Both the position numbers and the translations under genes were made by a program. The notes under the pieces are model-generated. The model had not been told where the DNA came from, did no database searches, and was given only the letters and a program-made list of their open reading frames with translations. From Bemisia tabaci (Eukaryota > Arthropoda > Insecta > Hemiptera > Aleyrodidae), in assembly GCF_918797505.1 (NCBI RefSeq), contig NC_092802.1:21473883-21537882 (forward strand): a DNA stretch of 64,000 nucleotides. The letters run 5' to 3'. Positions within the stretch are counted from its first letter, which is position 1; every line of letters starts with the position of its first letter. This document shows positions 39,980 to 50,223 of this stretch, one piece after another.

Positions 39980-40520
39980 GTGGGGGGGTGTCAAAAAATT
40001 AAAACATCCTTAATTTTGCATGGACTGTACATGTATGTGCAATGAACGCATGGTTTTCATCCAATCTAAGCAAGTATAACAAGCCAATCGTATGGCAGTT
40101 TGTGATTTATGTGAAAAAATGTCGGTAACTTTTGCAAATGATTTTTTAGGGAAAAGCGGAGGTCAAATTCGGATTCAGCGCATCAAAATCATGAGGAAAA
40201 CACATCTTAAATGTATTTATACTCAAACGGAGAGCCGCTATGATTTTTGATCACTGAAGAGTGAATTGGGACCATAGTGTGCCGTGCTGAGGAGGAACGC
40301 CGTATGAACATTCGAGAGTTGCCAAATTTCCTTCGATAAAAAGTTTATTTTTGAGGAACGTTATGAATATTTTTCCTTGAAATTTTCAAGAACTTCAGGC
40401 GAAATTGCGAACAATATCACCTAAAAATTGTAAGGAAATGTTCATCAATTTACCAGGAAATTTCGAAGGAAATATGACAACTCCTGAAGATTCATACGAC
40501 GTTTTTCCTTAGCACTACTT

Positions 40521-41036
40521 AGCGGTTAATTTTCTTCAAAAATCAAAAATGGGCAGAGTTCGGCAACGTTGCAATCAGAGATGCACTTTTCGACTTTATC
40601 CATCGATATTATTTTTTCGCGCTAGATCATAACGCCAAGTTTATCGGCAAAGGTACTAGTAGCCTGTTCTTTTAGACGGCCACACAATAAGTTACAAAAG
40701 ATTTCTCATCAAAACAATTTTTATACTTTCATACTGCTGTCTCGTGGCGTATCATTTTTTCCCTGCTTAATCAAAATTCATCTCTAAAAGAGCGCAAAAT
40801 CACGCAGATTTCGAAGCCATAGTTTCTGCTCTCATTTATCTTCTGTCGAGTGTAGATGCAGGTCGTACCTTGTACATCAGTGCTTTATTTAGTGCTTGTC
40901 TTGAAAAATCGAGGCTTTCAAGCGTCCGAATAAAGATCATAAATTATCCAAGTTATGACTGTTAAAATGAACCAAACGACGATAAGTTTTGATTAACGAA
41001 ACTTCGTTGATGCCTGTTGCCCTCCACTTTCTCCCG
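40521..41036. other. Intergenic DNA, nothing recognised
   Basis: AT-rich, no credible frame. Confidence 0.5.
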
Positions 41037-41766
41037 TGGGTTAGGTTAGGGTCGCCGCGCCGCTGAGCTTCGCCGAGGACAGAGAAGCGAGCAGGGTTGT
41101 CGCATTTATCAAAATCGTCCGGTTTTGGACGAAGTCATGAAGAAAGATCAGCCACCCGTCTCTGAGCCGAACTTGCATGGCTCATGATACCACTATACGT
41201 GGTTTATGGATGTGCTTGAAGTATCGTCAACATTGAAGGCGAAATGAGACATCTGGTTTTTGACTCGGACTTCGTGCCGCGCTTGGAGACGATCTCTTTT
41301 AATCAAAACGAAACAAGTATCCCCAATGTTTGCGCAAACTTAATCTTAGCACATTTCAATTTCAAGACACCATCGAACTCGAATCAAGACACTTGCGTAA
41401 AGAATACCGTTGAGATGTGAAAAATCGAGAGATGTCAACTGAACAAGGGTCTCGAACTCGCAAGGCTTCATGATACCACTATACGTGCTTTATGGATGTG
41501 CTTGAAGTATCATCAAAATTGAAGGCGAAATGAGACGTCTGATCTTGACTCCGATTTCGTGCTGCGTTTAAGAACGACTTATTTCTATTAAAGTAAGACG
41601 ACTATCCAAGACATCTGGGTACACTTTAGCTTAGTTTTTCTCAGTTTTACGACACGGTCGGACTCACACTTTCGCGTAAATAATACCGTTGAGTTGTGAA
41701 AAATCAAGAGATGACATGCAACAGAATGAGGCTCTAGCAGTGGCACGCACCACTAACCTAACCTAA
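41037..41766. repeat. J-like tandem pair bracketed by TTAGG-type motifs
   Basis: Two diverged units of about 290 bp (41,176-41,464 and 41,465-41,735) share GATACCACTATACGTG, TTATGGATGTGCTTGAAG, ATTGAAGGCGAAATGAGAC and AATACCGTTGAG. The core aligns with J (TGGATGT...AAATTGAAGGCG). GGGTTAGGTTAGGG at 41,039 and CTAACCTAACCTAAC at 41,752 flank the pair in inverted orientation. Confidence 0.65.
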
Positions 41767-42872
41767 CGTAACTAGGTCTCTAACTGACTCTAAATTTCTT
41801 CCAGTTCCGCTGTGTTGAGGTTTAATGGAGGCGTTGGGTGCAGAAAAGGCATTACTTGGTTGCGGTGTTTTAGAATCTCCGCTGCTAATTTATATTTTAA
41901 AGAGGAAACTATTGGGCACATTTTCTGAAATTTCAGTTTTCAGCATTAAAATCACAAGAACCACAAGAAAATCAAGACAAAGTCTATTGGGTCCCATTCA
42001 TTTCCTTTTATTATTATAAAGGATGAAACGTTACCAGAGATCCTGAGACACCGCTGCCAAGAAATGCCCTTTCTTCAACTAGCGCTTCAATTTGACTCGA
42101 TCTCAAACCAAAAAAAAAATTCAAGAAGAAGTCTTGCCGGCAAATTCAATCACATTCTCACCCAAATCAAGTCCTTCTTCATTCCAGCGCGTTTCCAGAA
42201 ATACAATAATAACAAAGTAAACAGCGGGTAACAAGGCTAATTTTAAAATAAATACCACCAAAACGTTCCGGCTGAAAACTCAGCCTTCCTCAGTTAGATA
42301 AAAACAGTAAAAAATTATTTCAGTTGTTTTAATAAGTTAAAATAAGTTTTAATATTAGTGTCTACCATGTTACTTAATAAGTGCTAATATTAGTGTTTAC
42401 CATGTGGCCTGATGATGATTTCGCCCAGATGGAAATATAGCTATCGTCAAAATCTAAAATCTAAGACCAACGTGATCGGGGGGAAAAAAGGTAAAATTAT
42501 GAAAAAAGTAAAAAATTGTAAAAATCTAAAAACGTAGTGCTCGGCTGTGTCTTTCAAAGCGAGAAAGATGTTGTTATCCGCTGTTTAAATTATCATTATT
42601 GTATATCTTGTCACTGGCTGCGGAGCATCATACATATCTCACCTCGTTTCCAGAAAGATGCAAAATTCGGCAACTTGGTGGAGAAAAGGGTCCAAAATAA
42701 GGAATCCACGGCGCTTGGTCGACCGGACGGGGGATGCGGGGTGCGGGAGCTCCGAAGACAAACAGATAGACAAAACAAAAGAGGGAATAAAAAATTAACG
42801 GAGAGCATTCCACCCTCGTTTGTAATATTAATAACCCCTCAGGAGGTCCAACCCCAGCCAGCGCCCAGCACC
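41767..42872. other. Intergenic DNA, nothing recognised
   Basis: The frame 42,537-42,941 (134 codons) runs into the tandem duplication and is opposed by frames on the other strand. No domain seen. A pair of TAATATTAGTGTYTACCATG phrases repeats at 42,350 and 42,390. Confidence 0.45.
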
Positions 42873-42973
42873 CGACATCGTTTGCGGGTCTGTTCTCGAG
42901 AGCCGATTATGGATGCCGCGGCGTTTTATGAATCCGTTTAACAGGAAAATCCACCCTCCGCCGGATTTTAATC

Positions 42974-43094
42974 GGACGTATTTCTGCCGAACGGAACTAT
43001 GTGTATAATGACTTGAGCCCTGTTATGCATATATTCTTATGGGTCTCGGGGCTCACGTCATAATGCACATAATTCCGTTTGATAGAAGTAGTCC
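42974..43094. mobile_element. N-family MITE in duplication unit 1, TSD AATC
   Basis: GGACGTATTTCTGCCGAACG to a right end with ATAGAAGTAGTCC, AATC on both sides. Loop reads TTATGCATATATTCTTATGG (common orientation). Confidence 0.92.
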
Positions 43095-43455
43095 AATCGA
43101 GCCTCCGGCTCGGCTCCTACGGGGCCTTTCCATATTTTGTTTTATTGTTTTTTGTCGGTAGCAGAGACCTACTGGTTATACAGACGACGAAAACTGAGTT
43201 GGTAATAATTTAGAATAACTCTAAAAATACAGCCCGAAAGGATTTTGCGAATATATTTGGATGGACTCGAGAAAGCACAAAATAATCTTTTTGCGGCACA
43301 AAATAGCACAAAATGATCAGAGTATGCTTTTTCCTTACCTCTTCGTTGCTTTCCCGACATCGTTCGCGGGCCTGTTCTCGAGAGCCGATTATGGATGCCG
43401 CGGCGTTTTATGAATCCGTTTAACAGGAAAATCCACCCTCCGCCAGATTTTAATC

Positions 43456-43577
43456 GGACACATTTCTGCCAAACAGAACTAAGTGCATTAAGACATGAGC
43501 CCTGAGACCCATAAGAATGCATGCATAACAGGGTTCACGTCGTAATGCACATAGTTCCGTTTGGTAGAAATACGTTC
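43456..43577. mobile_element. N-family MITE in duplication unit 2, TSD AATC, loop flipped
   Basis: GGACACATTTCTGCC to GGTAGAAATACGTTC, AATC on both sides. Loop reads AGACCCATAAGAATGCATGC, the reverse complement of unit 1. The right arms of both units share a TAGAA variant (other copies have CAGAA), showing that the arms did not swap. Confidence 0.92.
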
Positions 43578-43848
43578 AATCGAGCCTCCGGCTCGGCTCC
43601 TGCGGGGCCTTTCCATATTTTGTTTTATTGTTTTTTGTCGGTAGCAGAGACCTACTGGTTACGGACGACAAAAACTGAGTTGGTAATAATTTAGAATAAC
43701 CCTAAAAATACAGCCCGAAAGGATTTTGCAAATATATTTGGATTGACTTGAGAAAGCACGAAATTTTCTTTTTGCGGCACAAAATAGCACAAAATTATCA
43801 GAGTTTGCTTTTTCCTTACTTCTTCCTTACTTTTCCCTTACGTCACGT

Positions 43849-44195
43849 TCATTTTTAACTGTGCGTAAGGACAGTTGAACACCGGGGAGAGTTTAGGCGG
43901 GTGATATGAGTCATTCGGATTAAGAATGTGGAATTCTATAACAAAGGAATGTACCGAAAAACACGAGGAATCGAGCTGGGAACTTGGTAAATGGATGATG
44001 TTAAAAAATAGCATGCCCTAGAGGCTACGTTTCAGAATTCATCATAAAAATCTCGTACTCCCGTACCGACCTTCTGAAATCCGTGCTTTTTCCGTAAGAA
44101 AGTTGACACCGTGAGAAATGACAGATGTAAGGTCATTACTTAAGTTTAAAGGACACTCCTTTACATTGGAAAAAAAAAATGTTTTGGGCTCTACA
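43849..44195. other. Intergenic DNA, nothing recognised
   Basis: No gene or repeat identified. Confidence 0.5.
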
Positions 44196-44332
44196 TTTAG
44201 ACATACCGTCCGTTCCGGGCTCGAAAGTTCCCAGAAAGTTCCCAGCGTATATAGCACCCGGAGTAATCGAAGTTACAGCTCAAGCACCCGGAACTTTCGG
44301 CCCGGGACGTGGGCAGTATGTCTATATTACCC
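44196..44332. mobile_element. S palindromic element
   Basis: AGACATACCGTCCGTTCCGG and CCGGGACGTGGGCAGTATGTCT form imperfect inverted ends. Inner CTCGAAAGTTCC pairs with GGAACTTTCGG. Single copy, TSD not resolved. Confidence 0.55.
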
Positions 44333-44780
44333 GTAAGTACGGCCGAAGTTCTCTTTTTGTAACTTGGGCTATTGGCGACGATCTGCAATCGATGGAGAGG
44401 ATGGAAAGTTGGCAAGCGCGGTTTCATGAGGCTTAAAGCGAAGACGCGAGGACCACCTTGCCTCGGTGCGTTCGCGGCTCGCATCTTCCCTTTTCCGTGC
44501 TCGCCTGGTCTTGCCACCGGTGATACAAGCGAATCGCCTTGTTATCGACTTATCACTCTTATCCCGAACCGACCGGACCCAGACCCCGCCGCCGCACCGC
44601 CGCCGGGGGAACGGACCGTTAATTACAGGAGCTCGCCTACTCAACGGATTCCGCTGTATAATCGATAAAATCCGGCTACTGATGCAACCACAAAAGGTAA
44701 TTGCAATTTCGTCGTTGATACAGGTAAGTAAGTCGGTGCACAATTATTGAGGGGCTTGGTGGGCAAGGCGCATAAATATA
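44333..44780. other. GC-rich stretch with overlapping frames
   Basis: CpG-rich DNA at about 44,440-44,620 with frames in several phases on both strands (up to 124 codons). Mutual overlap and lack of domains argue against coding. A promoter or exon remnant is possible on composition alone. Confidence 0.35.
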
Positions 44781-45009
44781 CACTGGGAATAAAAAACACA
44801 TTGGATCTAGAGTCCAGACTCTTAAAAACAGCGACAAGAAAAAATACTCTTGATTCAATCGGATTTTTGCTTAAATCAAGAACCAAGCCTCTTAATTTGA
44901 GCGGATTTCCTTTGGATTTAAGCTTAAATCTGATTGAATCAAGAGTCCTTTTTCTTGTCAATGTTTTCAAGAGTCTGGACTCTAGATCCAATGTGTTTTT
45001 TTTCCAGTG
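44781..45009. mobile_element. CACTG-A MITE copy 7, TSD TA, loop inverted
   Basis: CACTGGGAATAAA to TTTCCAGTG with TA on both sides, 229 bp. The centre AAATCAAGAACCAAGCCTC is the reverse of the common orientation. Confidence 0.92.
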
Positions 45010-45483
45010 TAGTTTTTGAATAAATTAAGATATAAAGTATTACAACTAAAACTAGTCTTAAAATGTACTCTGTGAAAAATCACCCCCAAACCTCAATTTT
45101 CAAGCATCAAAAAGTGAGTTTGAACTTGCTTCCCGCTATTGGAATCCAAGTAATTTCGAAACTTCAAACACGTCACTGAATGTAGCAAAAACTGCAGTTG
45201 TGCGCCCGGTCCAACGCAGTTTTAGAAAAACGTTGCATAGCACACATTCAGACAACATTTTTCCACAATGACCACTACCGACAAAAAGCTGATGTTGAGT
45301 TGAATCCGTACGAATTTGACTCCAAAAAACTAAATTTTGTCGACGAGAAATCTAAGTAATAATATCTCAAAAAACTTTATTTAGGTGAATCTTTCACACT
45401 TTTCACGAACACATCACCATTTCATGAGATATTTTCATACAGGAGTCCCGCATTCCTTCGCTCCGCGATTTCGACTCTATTCC
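45010..45483. other. Intergenic DNA with a small repeat remnant
   Basis: GATGTTGAGTTGAATCCGTA at 45,291 matches 16,511, followed by similar TCGACRAGAAA text; the repeat is not delimited. No gene. Confidence 0.45.
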
Positions 45484-45652
45484 CAGTGGCGGGGCGTAAA
45501 TGATCGATCATCGATATTTCTCCATTTGAAGCTACGGTAAAGAATCGATTATTGAGGAATTAATTGCGAACACCTTGTTTTTCGATCCTTTGGCGTAGGT
45601 TTAAATGACACATTGATCGATAAATCGCAGATCACGCCACGTCGATGCTCAT
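45484..45652. mobile_element. hAT-L MITE, decayed right end
   Basis: CAGTGGCGGGGCGTAAATGA, AAAGAATCGATTATTGAGG, and GATCCTTTGGCGTAGGTTTA, ending ATCACGCCACGTC. No TSD readable. Confidence 0.75.
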
Positions 45653-45724
45653 TCCAAGCTCTGCGTTCGGATTAGCATCGGGCGTCGATATAGTATTTCC
45701 CGCGCCATGATCGATCCCTGGCCC

Positions 45725-45742
45725 GGGGGGGGGGGGGGGGGG
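45725..45742. repeat. Poly(G) tract
   Basis: Run of 18 G after GGCCC. Confidence 0.9.
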
Positions 45743-46122
45743 AGTTGTCTTAATTAAAGGGAGCCGGGCTTTGTCAACGGCACGCACGAGTCGTAAATTC
45801 CAAGCGGAAGCCCCGGAGTTCGGTCGCGGGCCAAAAGGGCCGTAATCTCTTTTTATCGGTTATTTTATTTGCTCGAAAAACACGGCCGGCGGGCTAGATA
45901 ATGAATGCTCAACTCCAGGGTGAGGGAGGAGAGTCGCAGGGTACCGCTGAGCCACTGAGCTAATTGATTGAATTTGGGGCATTCGGACATGGATATGCGC
46001 TGAAAGTGACACGGCAAAAATTGGCTCTGGGTATCTTCACTGGAAAATTTTTTCTGGAGATGTAAATTTGGCTTAAAGCGTTGTTTTTCGTCAAAAAAAT
46101 CTGGTATTCTTAAGGATTTGAC

Positions 46123-46906
46123 CAGGGCCGTTTTTACCGACTTGCCGCCCATGGACCGCCTGCATTTTGCCGCCCCCTGCTCATTCGTATTGAAACATCA
46201 ATAAAAACCATCAAGTGAACGTGCCAGCGGGGGAGGGGTGCATAAGACGCGTTCACTCGTGTTGAACACATTTTTTGGGGATGCCCTGTCAACACTACTA
46301 GCAAGAGTTAAGATTTGTAAACCTATCTCTGTGTGGACAAGGCTTCCATTCGTAAGAAATGAACGAAAAAATTATGAAAGAACAAACATGAATGTGGTTT
46401 AACGATTTTAACTTCCGCCGCCGCGCCGCGCAGATCGCACTGTGTTTGGCGCAATGCGTGAAGTATTCATGCATTCTTGTAGGCGCTATCCGTTTCACGC
46501 ACCGTGTTTGATGCAATGCATGAAGTATTCGTGCAGTCTTGTGGGCGCTGATATGTGTTACATGCCGATCGCCGCGCCGATGGCTTCTCCTTTTCATCTC
46601 AAGTCCTCGTCATCATTGCTCTCTGCGCCGCGCCGCGCGCCGTTCCAAGACAAATTGCGTGTTTGGTTTCTCTCTTAACTCGACTAATTAAAGGTGCTGT
46701 TTCTTGCATCACTGAAAGACGACAAAATTAAAAATTACTCCACTCTCAGGAAATGAGAGATTTTGTCGCTTTTCCTCGTTTGTAATTTTTTTTCTAAATC
46801 CGATATTTTTTTATACCTACATTTAAAAAAATTGCAAAATTTGCCGCCCTCTAGATTTGCCGCCATGTGCCGCGGCCCATGTGGCCACCCCCTTAATCCG
46901 GCCCTG
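46123..46906. mobile_element. hAT-V non-autonomous element, TSD GATTTRAC
   Basis: CAGGGCCGTTTTTACCGAC at left and AATCCGGCCCTG at right, with GATTTGAC (46,115-46,122) and GATTTAAC (46,907-46,914) flanking, 7 of 8 identical. Ends and TSD length fit hAT. At 784 bp there is no transposase. The interior includes repeated GCCGCCC phrases and a two-unit tandem at 46,441-46,549. Confidence 0.85.
46441..46549. repeat. Two-copy 62-bp tandem inside hAT-V
   Basis: GTTTGGCGCAATGCGTGAAG at 46,444 and GTTTGATGCAATGCATGAAG at 46,506, each followed by TATTCRTGCA and GGCGCT. The same phrase forms the arms of the 33,441-33,528 hairpin. Confidence 0.8.
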
Positions 46907-46914
46907 GATTTAAC

Positions 46915-48490
46915 TTACTGTGAGTTTTTTTTCCTAATGAAAGAAACGATGTTTTGTGGGAAAAAAAATTGCACGACTTACGTTCTGCACATGAAACGTT
47001 TTTGGGATAGAAATGATCGCAAGAGTGTACTCACCTGAAACAGAAAAAAACATACAGATTGTTAATCAAACTTGTAAAAAAATCTAAGGACCAACTGACA
47101 GTTCTAGGACATGCCACAAAAATAAACGACGTGAGAGGAAACAACATAACTACTAATGAATTTTGAACCAGCATACTTTTTCGAAAATGTAACGTACAAT
47201 AAATAGTACTTTTTTCTGATAAGTACATGCTATTCAAGTACAAGCTATCCAAGCATTCCATTTGATAAAACCCGGAAATATTCTTCGTGTTACAACATTT
47301 TCCACGAGTTTAACACGACATGTATTGAGATGAGTAATCTGCCGAAAAGAGTTTAATTCATCGAACAAATTTTCCAATTATGCGACATCCTGACTTTTTA
47401 AGGTTTAGAAAAAATAATTCCTGACTTTTCAAAAATGCTGGACCATCGTATTTCTTTTCAGTTTCCACAAGAAACATCTGGCGCATTTTGATCTCTGTCA
47501 ATAGAGCATATTATTGCAATCTTAATCATCCAAAAATGTTGACAAAACATAAAAAGTCGAGGTTCTCTAGTGAAAATTTCTTGACCTTCATGAACGATTG
47601 CTCAGTGAAGATAAGGCTACAGAAGTAACTAGTGACTTTCACACACTTATAATCATCATCTACTATCTCAAGTTGTATTACAAAATTAAAGATTATTTTC
47701 AACTCACAATCAGGACAAATGGGTATAGGCGGTTAATGCCATAAGAAATAATGCAATCAACTTGGAGACTTAAATGACGTTTAATAACAAAAAATGAAAC
47801 AAAAATTATTCATAACAAAGAGGATCACAAGCTCAGTGCTGTGAGCACTCGTCCAACCATAGTAATATTAATTGGAAAAGATTATTATAATTGCATTTCC
47901 TCTGACAAGAGTGACGCAACAATATCACGGCACCTTTAATCGAACCTTTACCAAACAGCCCAAGCGTCAAAACCTCGGGCGCCTCAAGAGACGTGATGTA
48001 TAAGGGAGAACAAGACTCCCACAGCTTTGGCACTTGTGCGCTTTTGTGAACAAACGTTTCAATTGCCATTGCAGATGATTTCTTGCGCACAAACTAAAGA
48101 ACGTGACAGCTCGGGCTATCCGAACCGGATAAGGAATTAGACGCAATTGGAAGCGACACCGTTGAACGACGGAGATGCTTTCACAATACACCCACTTCCG
48201 GTTTTGACCCGCCTTTGTCCCGGGCCTGCCCCGCTGCGGCCCCCGGCTCAGAAAATCCCTTCCTCGTCTGCAGTTTGAATTAACTCTTTCAATTCGGGGC
48301 CCCTCGAACTGCGGCGCATTCGAAACTGCAAGAAAGCTTTCGAGGGATCCCGGTGTCATCTTTCTCACTATTCAAATTAGTCAGTGTAATGTAAATACAA
48401 ATTAACTAGAGACGCGCAATCCCCAAATGCCGCGCACTGCGACCCAAAGCAAGCGTTGTGCAAGATTTAGAGATATAATGATTGCATTAA
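46915..48490. other. Intergenic DNA, nothing recognised
   Basis: A long AT-rich stretch, GC-richer at 48,170-48,360. Minus frames 47,833-48,090 and 47,967-48,368 (133 codons) overlap in different phases and show no domain. I see no RNA gene. Confidence 0.45.
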
Positions 48491-48491
48491 T

Positions 48492-48492
48492 G

Positions 48493-48527
<35 letters not shown>
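48492..48527. repeat. (GTTA)n microsatellite
   Basis: About nine GTTA units. A shorter run recurs at 51,403-51,418. Confidence 0.92.
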
Positions 48528-48540
48528 GATATTATTAGAC

Positions 48541-49258
48541 CAGGGTGTCTACTAAAACAGGTGAGCCAAAAATCAGTGCTTTTACAGTGTTTTTTCAGTA
48601 CATTCCAAAAAAATGCAGTACCTCCTCAGTAGAAAAATTGAGTACTTTTTCAGTGCCTCCATTTGACGAAATTCCCAAAATTTCAAAAATTTGAATTTCT
48701 CACTCAAATTGAGACAAAAATGACCAAAAAATGAAAAAAATTCCGGACCTTTTGCTTTTTCAGTACTTCAGGACCCCCTTTAAAAAAATGGTACTATTTC
48801 CGGACTTTTCGGAAATTCCGGACTTGTCGGACTGTATTGGATATCAGGAGTTCCCTGGTTTTTCCTAAAATTTCCTAATTTTACACTAAATTGACGTTCG
48901 TTTGATTTAAAAAAATCAACATTTGCATCATCATTCATCATTTGCATCGACATCATTGCTTGAAGTTTATGCAGAATTTTCTTTGTACGGAGAAGAAAAA
49001 TCACGGCAGTTTTAAAGTATTGCCATTCAGCAGTTTTCCGTTTAAAAAGTAAAGTATGATAGGAAGTGTGTGACGTCACAAACCGAGTTAAGTGATTGCC
49101 GACTTACACCGTCGAAATGCTCAAAAACGGCTTGGGGCACTCAGAATTTCTTGATCCATGACCGAATTTCTAGACATTTTCCTGATTTTTCCTAATAACA
49201 TCAAATTTCCTCATATTTTTCGGTTTTTGTCGCTTTTGACTGACTGTAGACACCTTGA
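48541..49258. mobile_element. R-type element with AGGGTGTCTAC ends
   Basis: CAGGGTGTCTACTAAAAC at left and TGTAGACACCTTG at right. The interior has phrases such as TTCCGGACTTTTC and TTTTTCCTAATTT. Same end logic as Q at 57,191. TSD not visible. Confidence 0.65.
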
Positions 49259-49551
49259 TAATTCGATTACGAAATGATATCTTTGAACGTTCAATTGAAC
49301 TTGACAAGCTCCCAAGAGTACCCTATAGGATAGCCGCTGACCTGTGCCGTTCAGGAGCAAATGAGCCACGGTACCCAGTTACCGCAGCCGCTTATATCCA
49401 ACCTACAACACCCAACTTACACCGTTCAACATCATTTTAAATGATCATCTCCCGTCTTGTGCAATGTGCATACATGCGTGCTCAAAAGTCCCAGGACGAT
49501 GTGTGAGTGCGTCTGTGCTTGGTGTACATGCATGTAGGAGTGTCAATTATT
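49259..49551. other. Intergenic DNA, nothing recognised
   Basis: Short frame 49,255-49,440 without a domain. Confidence 0.5.
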
Positions 49552-49804
49552 CTGCCGTGCTAAGGAAGAACGCCGTATGAACCTTCAGGCGTTGCCAAAT
49601 TTCCTTCGATAAAACACGAATTTCTTGGTAAACTTATCAATATTTTCCTTCCAATTTTTCAGATGATTTTGTTCGCAATTTTACCCGAAGCTCCTGAAAA
49701 TTTCTCGGAAAAATATTCATAACCTTCTGGAAAAATAAACATTTTATCGAAGGAAATTTGGCAACTCTCGAATGTTCATATGGCGTTCTTCCTTAGCACG
49801 GCAG
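49552..49804. mobile_element. B-family MITE, perfect TSD TATT
   Basis: CTGCCGTGCTAAGGAAGAAC to CTTAGCACGGCAG, 253 bp. TATT at 49,548-49,551 and 49,805-49,808. Confidence 0.95.
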
Positions 49805-50223
49805 TATTATGCGTGTGTGCGAGAGGCGGGAACTGCGCAGTTGCCAGATTTAGGCGGAGAATAGATTTGTTTCGATGCCGAAATGGTCATTTTAGGGTGC
49901 GATTTGGCTTCTGTCGCGGTGTGGCGACTCCGATCGGTGCCCATTTCAAATTGATTCGAAGCTCCCGGGGACGGCGGAAGCTGTGCGGCCCCTTTGAGGT
50001 AGAGTCTCCTGTCGAACTCTTCATTGCCCCGCGAAACGATTGCCAAATCGTTAATAATCTCCGGGGGTTGGGCGAGACGGGGGGAGGGGGGCGGGGCACC
50101 TATGTCAGGGATTTCAATTGCTTCTGAAAATTGTACACGGTGACAAGTTAGTTGGAGTTCAAAATTTTCTAATTTTGCCATGACTTTCCGATGTTTTTTT
50201 CTTTTGTAGTGCGCCTTCAGTCG
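49805..50223. other. Intergenic DNA with overlapping frames
   Basis: Minus 49,807-50,229 (140 codons) and plus 49,780-50,127 (115 codons) overlap almost fully. No domain in either. Confidence 0.4.

Larger units (their letters stand above)
38548..40279. mobile_element. Transib-like non-autonomous element, TSD TGCCG
   Basis: CACTATGGTCCCAAT at 38,548 and its exact inverse ending at 40,279, with TIR similarity continuing (CYGCTC/GAGYG, then CAAAAATC). TGCCG (38,543-38,547; 40,280-40,284) is duplicated. Known Transib elements have CACWATGG ends and GC-rich 5-bp TSDs, and their ends resemble V(D)J recombination-signal heptamers. At 1732 bp it lacks a recognisable transposase; frames inside (for example minus 39,573-39,893) show no DDE motif. 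The interior holds diverged repeats of about 185 bp and a 39-bp A tract. Confidence 0.82.
38542..40520. mobile_element. B-family element interrupted by a Transib-like element
   Basis: CTGCCG at 38,542 is continued after the insertion by TGCTGAGGAGGAACGCCG at 40,285 and the usual B interior. The right end (CCTTAGCAC) is decayed near 40,515. The B copy supplied the target for the element at 38,548. Confidence 0.78.
42873..43848. repeat. 482-bp tandem segmental duplication
   Basis: Unit 1 is 42,873-43,354 and unit 2 is 43,355-43,848. Both start CGACATCGTT, share GAGCCGATTATGGATGCCGC and GCCTCCGGCTCGGCTCC, and end TTTTTCCTTAC. Identity is high (roughly nine bases in ten by eye). Each unit holds an N element at the same place, but the N loops are in opposite orientation. 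Confidence 0.92.

Noticed and set aside
42537..42941. 134-codon plus frame as a gene
   Set aside because: Runs from AT-rich unique DNA into the 482-bp tandem duplication and is opposed by two minus frames; no domain.
47967..48368. 133-codon minus-strand frame as a gene
   Set aside because: Overlaps another minus frame in a different phase, has no domain and no initiation or splice support.
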